Origin: Pseudomonas oryzihabitans
GTDB taxonomy: Bacteria; Pseudomonadota; Gammaproteobacteria; Pseudomonadales; Pseudomonadaceae
Reading direction: 5' to 3'
DNA: 64,000 bases
NCBI RefSeq assembly: GCF_007665395.1
Contig: NZ_VDND01000010.1
Location: 1-64,000, forward strand
Shown here: positions 1-9,108 of the stretch, piece by piece
How the letters are laid out: the number at the start of each line of letters is the position of its first letter
Numbering within the stretch: position 1 is the stretch's first letter
Notes under the pieces: generated by a model
What the model saw: the letters and a program-made list of their open reading frames with translations, nothing else
Told to the model about the DNA's origin: nothing
Databases searched by the model: none
Position numbers and translations under genes: made by a program

Positions 1-63
1 TACAAACCGCCCATCAGTCGGGCTCCGTTGCCACTGAACAACGTACTGGGTTTACACAGCTAG
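1..63 (+). CDS. 3' end of gene upstream of pilM (possibly pilV)
   Basis: Twenty codons in frame end in TAG at 61-63, three bases before the pilM start. In IncI-type pilus operons and in PAPI-1/pKLC102 ICEs the gene before pilM is the minor-pilin/adhesin gene pilV, so position suggests the C-terminus of PilV. The visible peptide (ending NNVLGLHS) is too short to confirm this by sequence. PilV C-termini vary in related systems through DNA inversion, so low conservation would be expected. Confidence 0.4.
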   Translation, partial: YKPPISRAPLPLNNVLGLHS

Positions 64-66
64 GCC

Positions 67-504
67 ATGCCCATGCTGTGGGTCATCCTGGTGGTGATGC
101 TCGCGGGAGCCGGGCTGCTGAGCGAGCAGCTGCAACGCAGCGACAACCGTCGTCAGACCGTCGACGTCTCTTCGCTTGCCCATAATCTGCTGGTCTACCG
201 GAACGCGCTGGCCGAGTACGCCTACAACAACCCAGGCCTCTCGGGCGCGCCGGCGGATTCTGCACTGGCCTTGCCCTCCTGGTGGGTGCATGCGACAGGG
301 GTGAGCGGCTACGTGAAGGCGGGATCCAGCTACGCCTACTATGCGTCGCCGCCCAATGGCTTGGTCACGACGCTGGTCGAGCTCACCGAATCCACCGCAG
401 TGGGCTACGCCACGAACGGGCAGCTTGTCAGCCCCTCGTCTGGCGCCACCGGTATCGCCCTCCCAGCAGCCGTCCCTGCCGGCGCAGCCGTGGCCTACCG
501 CTAG
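67..504 (+). CDS. pilM: Conjugative type IV pilus protein PilM, copy 1 (intact)
   Basis: A 145-residue protein of the IncI1 (R64) PilM family, the usual family length. One N-terminal membrane segment (about residues 3-18, WVILVVMLAGAGLL) is followed by a periplasmic domain. The family is needed for the thin pilus used in liquid mating; its exact step is not defined. The start follows the preceding stop by three bases, suggesting translational coupling; a second ATG at 73 is possible. A near-identical but frameshifted copy lies at 3470-3900 and a diverged remnant at 5872-6080. The family call is firm; expression depends on the operon outside the window. Confidence 0.85.
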   Translation: MPMLWVILVVMLAGAGLLSEQLQRSDNRRQTVDVSSLAHNLLVYRNALAEYAYNNPGLSGAPADSALALPSWWVHATGVSGYVKAGSSYAYYASPPNGLVTTLVELTESTAVGYATNGQLVSPSSGATGIALPAAVPAGAAVAYR

Positions 505-629
505 ACGAACAGCTCGGCAAGCAGGGCAACGCCGCCGGCCAGAGCGGCGCAAGAGGTCAATGTCAGAGCCATCATCAGGCCACTGGCGGTGGCGGCGATC
601 ATGTCGGTCGGATGGTCTTCGGTGTCCAC
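501..629 (-). CDS. Possible 42-residue membrane peptide
   Basis: A short frame starts at GTG 629, with AAGGA eight bases upstream, and ends in TAG at 501-503, overlapping the pilM stop codon on the other strand. The peptide is strongly hydrophobic from residue 10 onward (MIAATASGLMMALTLTSCAA and beyond), consistent with one membrane helix or a small signal peptide. No family recognised. The ribosome site supports it; the short length and GTG start weaken it. Confidence 0.35.
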   Translation of the reverse strand: MDTEDHPTDMIAATASGLMMALTLTSCAALAGGVALLAELFV

Positions 630-731
630 GCTGAGATCCTTTAAAGGAGGTCACTCTGGATCGGTTGGGTAGCACGAAAATTCAGGCAGCCGTCCAAAGG
701 CCTGGACCAATGGAAGGTTTCGGGGTGTGAC

Positions 732-1004
732 TGGCAGGTCGACGCGCGCTGGATGCGGGCCGCGCTTGACTACCAGGCGCTGCGCGAGGAAGCGGTCGCC
801 CGCGTAGCACTTGGTGCCGATGACCTCTCGGTGAGGGTGCTGGAGCAACGCGGCGCGCGCTTCTGGATGAAATTCTTGCGCAAGGTCAAGGCGCCGTGGC
901 GCCTGCAGTGGGAGTGGGTGCAGGCCAGCGGCGCGCTCGGCTATCCCAAGCTGTGGTGGCTGGTGGGCAAGTTTCTCTGCTACTACCCGCTGAAATTTCG
1001 CTAG
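732..1004 (+). pseudogene. C-terminal fragment of a glycosyltransferase
   Basis: About 90 codons align with the C-terminus of the intact glycosyltransferase at 4914-5789: both carry RFWMKFLRK, EWVQASGAL and a terminal YP(L/I)KFR. The catalytic N-terminal two thirds are missing and the sequence before 732 is unrelated. It therefore looks like what is left of an earlier pilM-glycosyltransferase unit whose front was deleted or replaced. An in-frame ATG at 753 could start a short peptide, but it would have no nucleotide-sugar site. Confidence 0.75.
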
Positions 1005-1124
1005 ACCAGAATTGCTACTACTAAGTCAGGGTAATTTCGAAGGCATGCTGCACTCCTACTGTGGCGCCCTTCAGGTATCGAAGCAGATACATTGCCTCAC
1101 TGGAAACCTGAACCGAATCTGAAT

Positions 1125-1136
1125 AGAATTGATTCT
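1125..1136. promoter_or_regulatory. Possible Fur-type operator before the siderophore receptor
   Basis: AGAAT-TG-ATTCT is a 5-2-5 inverted repeat in an AT-rich patch about 50 bp before the receptor start. Ferric siderophore receptors are commonly Fur-repressed, and A/T-rich inverted repeats of this kind occur in Fur boxes, but the match to the 19-bp consensus is only partial. Inferred mainly from position. Confidence 0.3.
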
Positions 1137-1184
1137 CTTTAGCCAATAACTCTCAACACCTTCCCGCTTTTCGGAGCATTCTCG

Positions 1185-3311
1185 ATGAAACCCACCCTGG
1201 CCCCTTTGGCCGCCCGAATTCTGGCGGCTATCGCCGGATCTGCCTGCACGTTCGTCCAGGCTGCAGATACCGCTCTGGATCTGCCCAGTGACACCATTAC
1301 CTCATCCGTCATCGAGAATCAGGAAGGTGTCGCTCAGGGCTACCAAGGTAAACCAACGACAGGCACCACGCGCCTCAATCTAACAAGCCAGGAAACACCC
1401 CAAGGGGTCACGTCGGTAACCCGCGAACGACTGAACGATTTCCAGCTAGACAGCGTGCGCGATGTACTTGACTACACGCCTGGCATCAACGTGCAAAAAG
1501 TAGAAACTGATCGGACCTACTTCACCGCTCGCGGCTTCGATATCACCAACTTCCAGTACGACGGCACCGGTCTTCCGTTTTTCTGGGGCATTGTGAATGG
1601 TGACATCGACACGGCGCCTTATGAGCAGGTCGATATCCTGCATGGCGCCAATGGCGTGATGACCGGTCTGGGTAATCCGGCCGCCACCGTGAACTTCGTG
1701 CGTAAACGACCCACCTATACGCCTCAAGCGGAGATTGAGCTGAGCGCTGGCTCCTGGGACAAACGCCGGGCCGATATAGACGTGTCTGGACCGCTGACAC
1801 AGTCGGGCAACGTGCGTGGCCGCGTCATCTACGCCAACGAGAACAAAAACTCTTACCTGGATCGCTATTCTCGGGAAAAGAACGTCTTCGCTGGCCTGCT
1901 GGCCTTCGACTTGAGCGAGAGAGACACCCTCACGGTGGGCTTCGAACAGCAGAAGAGCGATTCCAATGGCGCAAGTTGGGGAGCCTTGCCACTCACTGAC
2001 GCCAATGGCAATGCCATCCATTACAACAGCACCCACCGCAGCATCTCTCAGCCATGGACTTATTGGGATACCCATAGCCAACGCGTCTTTGGTGAATGGG
2101 AACACCGGTTCGACAACGACTGGATCTCTAAGGTGACCCTAACCGGTGAGAAGCGTACTCAGGATACAGTCCTGTACTACATGTATGCCTCGGCCTTCAC
2201 CACCACCGGCTATAGTGGCCTAGGTTCGGAATATCACTCCGAGGCGCACGATCTGGTTGGTGACGCTTCTCTCACCGGACCATTCCAATTGTTCGGTCGC
2301 CAGCATCAGTTGACAGTAGGGGCCAACGCGGGCCGCAGTCGTACCGAGGAGCAGTCGCTTTACGGTGATACGTTGTATTACAGCGACGTGTCACTTGCGG
2401 ATGCACTCGCTGGCAGCCTTACCCGGCCTCAATTTAGCAGCACCAATATCAACAATGGTGGCTCGGATTACACCGATCGACAGAAGAGTGTCTACACAGC
2501 AGCGCGCTTCAGTCTGCGCGACGATCTGCATCTGATCGCCGGCGCCCGTCTGCTCAGTACCGACAGTGATGGAACGAGCTACGGAGTTGAGCGCGAAGCA
2601 CGCGAACATGGCCGCACCACACCCTATGTCGGCCTAGTCTACGACCTTGATCCACAATATGCGGTCTATGCCAGCTACACCGAGATCTTCAGTCCCCAGA
2701 ACTACCGTGATCTTTCAGGCCGCATGATTGATCCGCTAGAGGGCAAAAGCTACGAGGTAGGGATAAAGCGCCAGTCGTTGGACAAAAAGTCCAGCATAAC
2801 CGCGGCCCTGTTCCATACCAAACAAGACAATGTCGCTGCCTATGCCGGCTACGACGCGAGTCTTGGCGGCTCTCTCTACAACGGTCTCTCGTATGAAGGC
2901 CAGGGCGTAGAGCTAGAAGTCGCGGGAGAGGTGCTTCCAGGCTTGCAGCTCAGCGGCGGCTATACCTATCTTTGGATCACTGACGAAGATGACAACCGCG
3001 CCCGACGTTTCATTCCTCGCCACGCGGTCACATCCAACCTCACCTATCGTTTGCCCATGGCGCCTCAGGTCCGGGTAGGCGGCAGTTTGAAGTGGCAAAG
3101 CGAGACCCAAACGGATGGTGTCGACGCTGCTCGGCAGGAGTCCTACACGCTGTTGGGCCTTATGGCCGGCTACGATTTCGATAGCCACTGGAGCACCCAG
3201 CTCAATCTCAATAACCTGACTAACCAGAAGTACCTGGAGAACCCACGCTGGGGTCAGAGCAATTTTGGTGAGCCGCGTAACGTCACTGCGTCGGTTAGCT
3301 GGCGCTATTGA
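1185..3311 (+). CDS. TonB-dependent siderophore receptor
   Basis: A 708-residue outer-membrane receptor of the FpvA/FhuE/FoxA type. A signal peptide probably ends at FVQA-AD (about residue 26). DTIT near residues 36-39 is a plausible TonB box. The plug domain has the typical run from TPQGVTSVTRERL to LDYTPGINV, YFTARGF and VDILHGANGVMTG, and the 22-strand barrel ends in an aromatic residue (SVSWRY). There is no N-terminal signalling extension, so surface signalling to an anti-sigma factor is not expected. It presumably imports one ferric siderophore; which one cannot be read from sequence. It lies between two direct repeats of pilM, an unusual site, and no siderophore synthesis genes are nearby, so it may serve in using siderophores made by others. 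Confidence 0.9.
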   Translation: MKPTLAPLAARILAAIAGSACTFVQAADTALDLPSDTITSSVIENQEGVAQGYQGKPTTGTTRLNLTSQETPQGVTSVTRERLNDFQLDSVRDVLDYTPGINVQKVETDRTYFTARGFDITNFQYDGTGLPFFWGIVNGDIDTAPYEQVDILHGANGVMTGLGNPAATVNFVRKRPTYTPQAEIELSAGSWDKRRADIDVSGPLTQSGNVRGRVIYANENKNSYLDRYSREKNVFAGLLAFDLSERDTLTVGFEQQKSDSNGASWGALPLTDANGNAIHYNSTHRSISQPWTYWDTHSQRVFGEWEHRFDNDWISKVTLTGEKRTQDTVLYYMYASAFTTTGYSGLGSEYHSEAHDLVGDASLTGPFQLFGRQHQLTVGANAGRSRTEEQSLYGDTLYYSDVSLADALAGSLTRPQFSSTNINNGGSDYTDRQKSVYTAARFSLRDDLHLIAGARLLSTDSDGTSYGVEREAREHGRTTPYVGLVYDLDPQYAVYASYTEIFSPQNYRDLSGRMIDPLEGKSYEVGIKRQSLDKKSSITAALFHTKQDNVAAYAGYDASLGGSLYNGLSYEGQGVELEVAGEVLPGLQLSGGYTYLWITDEDDNRARRFIPRHAVTSNLTYRLPMAPQVRVGGSLKWQSETQTDGVDAARQESYTLLGLMAGYDFDSHWSTQLNLNNLTNQKYLENPRWGQSNFGEPRNVTASVSWRY

Positions 3312-3469
3312 GATACCGATAGGGACAGGACCGCCTGCGCACCTCTTGCGGCGAGACCAGTCGCGGCAAGAGGTATACAGTTCAGTTGCGGTTAGGAGGC
3401 TAGAGCTCGTTGTCGGCTGTCCAGCATACGCTGTACCTGGTGGGGACATGCCCGCGTGAAAACGTCACC

Positions 3470-3900
3470 ATGCTGTGGGTCATCCTGGTGGTGATGCTTG
3501 CCGGAGCGGGACTGCTGAGCGAGCAGCTGCAGCGCAGTGACAACCGTCGTCAGGCCGTCGACGTCTCCGCGCTTGCCCATAACTTCTTGATCTACCGAAC
3601 GCGCTGGCCAAATACGCCTACAACGACCCGGGCCTCTCTGGCGCGCCGGCGGATTCTGCACTGGCCTTGCCCACCTGGTGGGTTCACGCAGCAGGAGTGA
3701 ACGGCTACTTGCAGGCGGGATCTAGCTACGCCTATTACGCGGCCCCTCCCAATGGCCTAGTCATGACGCTAGCCAAGCTCACCGAGTCCGCCGCGGTGGG
3801 CTACGCCACGAACGGGCAACTGGTTAGCCTCTCGTCTGGCGCCACCGGAATTGCCCTGCCAGCAGCCGTGCCTGCAGGGGCAGCTGTGGCCTATCGCTGA
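3470..3900 (+). pseudogene. pilM: PilM copy 2, frameshifted
   Basis: Nearly identical to pilM copy 1 along its whole length, from MLWVILVVMLAG to GAAVAYR. The frame breaks near 3597: copy 1 reads taccggaacgcg and this copy taccgaacgcg, one G fewer. Translation from 3470 leaves the PilM frame after IYR. The rest of the protein (ALPTWWVHAAGVNGYLQAGS onward) is intact in the next frame, so the damage looks recent. Two glycosyltransferase genes follow at 4034 and 4914. Confidence 0.85.
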
Positions 3901-4033
3901 GTTGCGGCGAAATGTGGCAAATCGTAAAGCCTCTTCTGCTGGCCGACCCCCACCATCTACAATAGTTCCAACAGCTATGAAAGCCTCTGGAATCCCTATG
4001 TTGGTCAACACTGTAGGGACGGACGTCGTATAA

Positions 4034-4906
4034 ATGACAAACGCCCCGCTCATTTCCGTTGTCGTGCCCTGCTATAACGCCGGACGTTATCTCGAGGCTT
4101 CCTTGGCCAGTATTTTTGCCCAGGACTATCCAAATTTCGAGGTCATCATCGTAGATGACGGATCTTCTGACGGTAGCCTCGAGCGGCTGCAGGGGCTCCA
4201 AGGGCGATACCCTTTCACGTTAATTGCTCAGGCAAACAGCGGAGTGAGCGCCGCGCTCAATCGCGGTCTGGCCTGCGCGACCGGCAAGTACGTCGCAACG
4301 CCCGATCTCGATGATTTGATGCTGCCGCACTCCTTGAGCGTTCGTGCGGAGTATCTTGAAGGTCACCCTGACACGCCTTGCGTAGGTGCACTCGTAAGCT
4401 TCATTGACGAGCATGGCAACTGGATAAAAAACGAGGATGCCGATTCGGTCCTTGAGCTTCACTTTGACCAAATCCTGCGAGATACGCTTGTCATTGGCGC
4501 GCCCGTTGCCCTGTACCGTCGTTCGGCGCTCGACAAGGTCGGTGGCTACGACCCGGACATTCGTGTTCAAGATTTTCAGATGACCCTGAAGCTAGCGGCC
4601 CTGGGCGCTCCTCTTACAATCATCCCGGTGCGGGTCACCTACTATCGGCGTCATCTAGGCAACCTCTCCAGGCGATACAAGACGCTGCTCGAAGCGGACT
4701 TGAAGGCTGTAGCGCCCTACCAGGATCATCCTGCGTACCAGCAGGGGCATACCTCGCTGGTGAACAAAGCGCTCAAGTACGCCGTACGTCATGACAAGGT
4801 CGAAGCGATGCGCATGCTTCGGCTTATCCCATTACGACGGATGAACCGGACCACCTTACGCCGCATTCGCACCCTGCTGTGTTCGCCTCGCTCTTCCAGG
4901 AACTAG
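4034..4906 (+). CDS. Family 2 glycosyltransferase
   Basis: 290 residues with a GT-A fold N-terminus: ISVVVPCYNAGRYLEASLAS at residues 7-26, then FEVIIVDDGSSDGS, and a DxD-like TPDLDDLM near residue 97 that would bind the metal and nucleotide sugar. No membrane segments are obvious, so it is probably cytoplasmic or peripheral. Donor and acceptor are unknown. It is followed after seven bases by a second glycosyltransferase and preceded by broken pilM copy 2. Pilus or surface-glycan modification is a reasonable inference from context only. Confidence 0.8.
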   Translation: MTNAPLISVVVPCYNAGRYLEASLASIFAQDYPNFEVIIVDDGSSDGSLERLQGLQGRYPFTLIAQANSGVSAALNRGLACATGKYVATPDLDDLMLPHSLSVRAEYLEGHPDTPCVGALVSFIDEHGNWIKNEDADSVLELHFDQILRDTLVIGAPVALYRRSALDKVGGYDPDIRVQDFQMTLKLAALGAPLTIIPVRVTYYRRHLGNLSRRYKTLLEADLKAVAPYQDHPAYQQGHTSLVNKALKYAVRHDKVEAMRMLRLIPLRRMNRTTLRRIRTLLCSPRSSRN

Positions 4907-4913
4907 AAACCCT

Positions 4914-5789
4914 GTGATCTCCATCGTCATCTGCTCGGTAAAGCCCGAGCTACTAGCAGCCGTCACCCGCAACATCGCGGACACCATCGACGCTTCCTAC
5001 GAACTGATAGTGGTCGACAACCGCGAGGCCGGGCGGGGACTGTGCAGTGTCTACAACGAGGGAGCGCGGCGGGCAGTGCATGAGGTTGTCTGTTTCATGC
5101 ACGAGGACGTTGAGTTCATGGAGGCGGGATGGGGACGCAATGTCATCGCGCACTTCTCCGCCGATCCTGCGCTGGGGGCGATAGGTCTTGCCGGTGCGCG
5201 TTACAAGAGCAGCGCGCCATCCGGCTGGATGACCGCCGGCGGCGGCGAAGCTCACTGCATCCGGGTCCATCAACGTCATCGTAATGGCCGTGAAAACTAC
5301 TTTTTCCATCGACCTGAAAACGATGATGCTCCGCGTCAGGAGGTCTGCACACTTGATGGTGTCTGGATCTGCGCCAGGCGCCATGTTGCGCTGGAGATAG
5401 GATTCGACGAGCGCCTACCGCCCTTCCACTTCTATGACATCGACTTTGCCCTTCGCGTCAGCGAAAAATACCGTGTAGCAGTCATCTACGACGTGTGTTT
5501 GCGGCATTTTTCGGAAGGTCACTTTGATGCGACGTGGATGAGGGCCGCGCTGCAATACCAGGCATTACGCCATAACCGCGGGCCACGCCTGGTGAACACC
5601 CCGTACCTGGCCTTACACAAGAGCCTAGAACGGCGCGGTGTTCGCTTCTGGATGAAGTTTCTGCGCAAAGCCAAGACTCCCCTCTCTCTTCGATGGGAGT
5701 GGGTCCAAGCATCGGGTGCACTGGCCTATCCACAACTCTGGTGGTTGGTAGCGAAGTTCTTGTTCTGGTACCCCATCAAGTTTCGCTGA
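4914..5789 (+). CDS. Glycosyltransferase (GT2-like)
   Basis: 291 residues from a GTG start seven bases after the previous stop, indicating translational coupling. MISIVICSVKPELL opens a Rossmann-like half; YELIVVDNREAGRGLCSVYN and FMHEDVEF (residues about 61-68) correspond to the donor and acidic metal site of this subgroup. The C-terminus (RFWMKFLRK, EWVQASGAL, YPIKFR) is basic and aromatic and may touch the membrane. A C-terminal fragment of a paralogue lies at 732-1004, so the pilM-GT-GT unit probably existed at least twice. Substrate unknown. Confidence 0.75.
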   Translation: MISIVICSVKPELLAAVTRNIADTIDASYELIVVDNREAGRGLCSVYNEGARRAVHEVVCFMHEDVEFMEAGWGRNVIAHFSADPALGAIGLAGARYKSSAPSGWMTAGGGEAHCIRVHQRHRNGRENYFFHRPENDDAPRQEVCTLDGVWICARRHVALEIGFDERLPPFHFYDIDFALRVSEKYRVAVIYDVCLRHFSEGHFDATWMRAALQYQALRHNRGPRLVNTPYLALHKSLERRGVRFWMKFLRKAKTPLSLRWEWVQASGALAYPQLWWLVAKFLFWYPIKFR

Positions 5790-5871
5790 GCCAGCAAAGG
5801 CTAATGTGAACGACCTTCAACAAGCAGATGGGAGAAACCAGTTGCTCCTGCTTTAAAACCATTTCTGGATC

Positions 5872-6080
5872 AGGAGCGTCTCCGGCTATGTGAGCGCCGG
5901 CTAGGGCTTCGGCTACTACCCTACGCCGCTCAATGGCCAGATCAGCAAGATTGTCGACCTGACCATGTCTCAAGCAATCGGTACGGTAGTAGCCAGCCCA
6001 CTGCAGACTCCCATCACCGGCAATATGGGTGTCATTTTCCCCCCGCCATTCCCAACGCCTCAGCACTCGCCTACCAATAG
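5872..6080 (+). pseudogene. pilM: PilM copy 3, diverged remnant
   Basis: The frame through 5881-6050 reads SGYVSAG-stop-GFGYYPTPLNGQ, then KIVDLTMSQAIGTV, matching copy 1 SGYVKAGSSYAYYASPPNG and LVELTESTAVGY. After one base of frameshift the end reads IPNASALAYQ-stop (TAG 6078-6080), the counterpart of VPAGAAVAYR-stop. It is much more diverged than copy 2, carries an internal stop, and lacks the N-terminal membrane segment. It may be the original chromosomal end of the pil operon, or an older duplication. Confidence 0.7.
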
Positions 6081-6173
6081 CCGTTTGTCGCCTGTCATGC
6101 TCTAGAATGGACCTTTTGCCCTGATGGCATATCTCTATCACTCCGATAGTATTTGCCCATATCAGGAGCTGTG

Positions 6174-6482
6174 ATGGAGCACGGGATTGATCTACTCAGA
6201 AGCGCCTTGACCCCCTATGCAGTGGATGCAGTGATCCGCCCAGCCGACAGGACTGCAGTCGTGACAGTCACCCATAAAGAGGCCAAGGTAACTCGCGTCT
6301 TGAAGCAAGCCGATCTTCAGGATCGGGCCAGGCTGGCGGAGCATGTGAACGACTTTAAACGCGACATGGCAGGTGCGCGCGAGGACGCGGATCATGAGCG
6401 TGTCGAGCTAATGCAGCGCCTTGGATCACGCGGTCTGGCGTCGTTCAATCCAGGGCTGCATTGCCCTGACAAGCCTAAGTAG
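6174..6482 (+). CDS. Hypothetical protein, 102 residues
   Basis: No family recognised. ATG at 6174 is preferred over a TTG at 6153 because AGGAG at 6164-6168 sits five bases before it. The protein is charged, with no membrane segment; its middle (HKEAKVTRVLKQADLQDRAR) is likely helical. Between the pilM region and topB it is in a typical place for an ICE backbone gene. Its stop overlaps the end of the convergent small gene at 6475-6750. Confidence 0.55.
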   Translation: MEHGIDLLRSALTPYAVDAVIRPADRTAVVTVTHKEAKVTRVLKQADLQDRARLAEHVNDFKRDMAGAREDADHERVELMQRLGSRGLASFNPGLHCPDKPK

Positions 6483-6750
6483 CGTCGTTGGCGGATAGCG
6501 GTAATGCCTGACCAATCAGTCTAGGCTCGTCGTACCCTGTAGCACGAACCTGGACGAGCTCAATGCCTACTGACCTAGCGAGTGCCTCAAACGTGAGCGT
6601 TGGGTCAGAAGGCTTATGGCCGATCAGCAATCGCTCTGCAAAGCAAATCTCCGCATAGGCATCACTGCGTGATAGTCGGTCAGCTTTCACGATCAAACAC
6701 TTGAGACCGCCCTTCCTGTAAGCGATCTCAAAATCCTGCATTCCGTGCAT
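6475..6750 (-). CDS. Hypothetical protein, 91 residues
   Basis: No family recognised. Convergent with the 6174 gene, the ends overlapping by eight bases. A second start at 6741 (MQDFEIAYRKGGLKCLIVKA) is equally possible. Soluble, mixed alpha/beta character by eye, no cysteine cluster or membrane segment. It may be transcribed from the AT-rich 6751-6981 gap that also lies before topB. Confidence 0.5.
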   Translation of the reverse strand: MHGMQDFEIAYRKGGLKCLIVKADRLSRSDAYAEICFAERLLIGHKPSDPTLTFEALARSVGIELVQVRATGYDEPRLIGQALPLSANDAT

Positions 6751-6981
6751 AGCCAGTCATTCCGTGACGTGCATCACATAGGTGATGTCATAATGACATT
6801 GCACCCTCTGAATGGAAAGCTCAAAGAGGATCGCTTTAGAGCCTCTCGTCGGTATTTATAAGTCAGACAATAGTGTATTTGTTTAACCGAATGCCAGACA
6901 GATGCGGTTCCGCGCTGACGTCTCATACAGCTCCAGGCACGGTTCCCCTGCAGGCCACTCGGCCATCTACAGGGGAATCCC

Positions 6982-9006
6982 ATGCGTGTGTTTTTGTGCG
7001 AGAAGCCCAGCCAGGGCAAGGACATTGCCCGGGTGCTTGGCGCCACCGGGCGCGGTGAAGGCTGCATTCGTGGTCAGGGAGTGGTGGTGACCTGGGGAAT
7101 CGGCCATCTGCTGGAGCAGGCGCCGCCTGAGGCCTACGATCCGCAGTTGAAGTCCTGGTCGCTGGACGCGCTGCCGATCCTGCCGGCGAGCTGGAAGGTC
7201 GAGGTCAAGCCCAAGACCAGCAGTCAGTTCAAGGTCGTCAAGACGCTGCTCAAGGAAGCGACCGAGCTTGTCATCGCCACCGACGCCGACCGCGAGGGCG
7301 AGATGATCGCCCGTGAGCTGCTGGAGCACTGCGGCTATCGCGGTCCCGTCCAGCGCCTATGGCTGTCGGCGCTCAACGACGCCTCGATCCGCCAGGCCCT
7401 GGCGAGCCTCAAGCCCGGGGCCGAAACCTTTTCCATGTACCACTCGGCGCTGGCTCGCTCCCGGGCAGACTGGTTGATCGGCATGAACTTCACCCGGCTG
7501 TTCACCCTCCTCGGCCGCCAGGCCGGCTACAGCGGGGTGCTGTCGGTAGGACGGGTACAGACCCCCACGCTGCGCCTGGTGGTAGACCGTGATCGGGAGA
7601 TCGCCCACTTCGTCCCGGTGCCGTTCTGGAGCATGGAGGTGCTGCTGGCCGCCAATGGCCAGACCTTCACCGCCCAGTGGCGACCTGCTCGCGACATCAC
7701 CGATGACGAGGGGCGCTGCCTGGACCCGCTTCATGCCCAGGCTGCGCAAGCGCGCCTCACGGCGGGATCTACCGCCATTGCGGTGTCGGTCGAGACCGAG
7801 CGGGTCAAGGAGGTAGCGCCCCTGCCCTTCGATCTGGGCACACTGCAGGAGATCTGCTCCAAGAAGCTCGGCCTCGGGGCCCAGGAGACCCTGAACGTCG
7901 CCCAGGCGCTGTATGAGACGCACAAGGCGACGACCTACCCCAGGACCGACTGCGGCTACCTGCCCACCAGCATGCTGCCGGAGGTGCCGGCCGTGCTCGA
8001 GGCGATCCGGCGCACGGATCCGTCCATTTCCCCGGTGCTGGCCACCATTGTTCCGGCGCAGCGCTCGCGTGCCTGGAACGACGCCAAGATCACCGCGCAC
8101 CACGGCATCATCCCGACCCTGGAGCCCGCCAACCTGGCGGCCATGAGCGACAAGGAACGTGCGGTCTATAGCCTGATCCGCGCGCACTACCTCGCCCAGT
8201 TCATGCCCCACCACGAGTTCGACCGGACGGTGGCGGATTTCGACTGCAACCAGGTGGCGTTGCGCGCGGTGGGCAAGCGAATTGTCGTGCCCGGCTGGAA
8301 GACGTTGTTCCAGGCCGCACCTGCCGCTGAGGAGGATGAGGACAGCAAGGAGAAGGACCGCTCGCAGATCCTGCCGCCGCTGCAGAACGCCTCACGCGCC
8401 CAGGTTCAGCAGGCCCAGCTCAAGGCGCAGCAGACGCAACCACCCAAGCCCTACACCGAAGGCGATCTCATCAAGGCGATGAAGACCGTGGCCAAGCTGG
8501 TGACCGACCCGCGCCTGGCCGCCAAGCTTAAGGAGACCACGGGCATCGGCACCGAGGCCACCCGGGCCAGCATCATCCAGGGGCTGATCGATCGTCAGTT
8601 CCTGCTCAAAAAGGGCAAGGCAGTGCGGGCATCCGACGCCGGCGTCTCGCTGATCGCCGCGGTGCCGCCGGCTGTGGCCGACCCGGGCACTACCGCCATC
8701 TGGGAGCAGGCGCTGGACATGATCGAGGCCGGCACCATGCAGCTGGATGACTTCATCGCCAAGCAGGGTGCCTGGATCGGCAAGCTGGTCGCCCAGTACC
8801 GCCAGACCACGCTCACAATCAAGGGCCCGGACGGCCCGTCCTGCCCGCTATGTCAGGGCAAGATGGCCCAGCGAAAGGGTAAGAGCGGCGACTTCTGGTC
8901 TTGCCTGCGCTACCCCGACTGCAAGGGCCTGGTGAACATCGAAACATCAAAAGGGAAAGGCAAGGGCGGCCCAGGAAAAGCCAAGCGCAGCAGCGCTTCC
9001 GCGTAG
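6982..9006 (+). CDS. topB: DNA topoisomerase III
   Basis: A type IA topoisomerase of 674 residues, close to the usual TopB length. The TOPRIM domain is at the N-terminus (FLCEKPSQ at 4-11, DADREGE near 99-105). The active-site tyrosine is in TTYPRTDCGYLP near residue 318. A C-terminal four-cysteine zinc ribbon (CPLCQGKM ... CLRYPDCKG) is followed by a basic tail. It relaxes or decatenates DNA through a transient single-strand break. PAPI-1 and pKLC102-type ICEs carry a topoisomerase gene near the pil genes, as here, where it may resolve replication or transfer intermediates. The coding sequence is intact. Confidence 0.92.
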   Translation: MRVFLCEKPSQGKDIARVLGATGRGEGCIRGQGVVVTWGIGHLLEQAPPEAYDPQLKSWSLDALPILPASWKVEVKPKTSSQFKVVKTLLKEATELVIATDADREGEMIARELLEHCGYRGPVQRLWLSALNDASIRQALASLKPGAETFSMYHSALARSRADWLIGMNFTRLFTLLGRQAGYSGVLSVGRVQTPTLRLVVDRDREIAHFVPVPFWSMEVLLAANGQTFTAQWRPARDITDDEGRCLDPLHAQAAQARLTAGSTAIAVSVETERVKEVAPLPFDLGTLQEICSKKLGLGAQETLNVAQALYETHKATTYPRTDCGYLPTSMLPEVPAVLEAIRRTDPSISPVLATIVPAQRSRAWNDAKITAHHGIIPTLEPANLAAMSDKERAVYSLIRAHYLAQFMPHHEFDRTVADFDCNQVALRAVGKRIVVPGWKTLFQAAPAAEEDEDSKEKDRSQILPPLQNASRAQVQQAQLKAQQTQPPKPYTEGDLIKAMKTVAKLVTDPRLAAKLKETTGIGTEATRASIIQGLIDRQFLLKKGKAVRASDAGVSLIAAVPPAVADPGTTAIWEQALDMIEAGTMQLDDFIAKQGAWIGKLVAQYRQTTLTIKGPDGPSCPLCQGKMAQRKGKSGDFWSCLRYPDCKGLVNIETSKGKGKGGPGKAKRSSASA

Positions 9007-9108
9007 GATCCAGCCCTTCGTCGGTTGCCGAAATTGCTGCGAGATTTTGGGAATACCAAAACCGCAACCAGCGGATGGCAGCAGCCGACCCATAGCCGCC
9101 GGTCAGCC

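Noticed and set aside
1446..2105. 219-codon frame antisense to the TonB receptor
   Set aside because: Shadow of a clear receptor gene; no ribosome site or motif.
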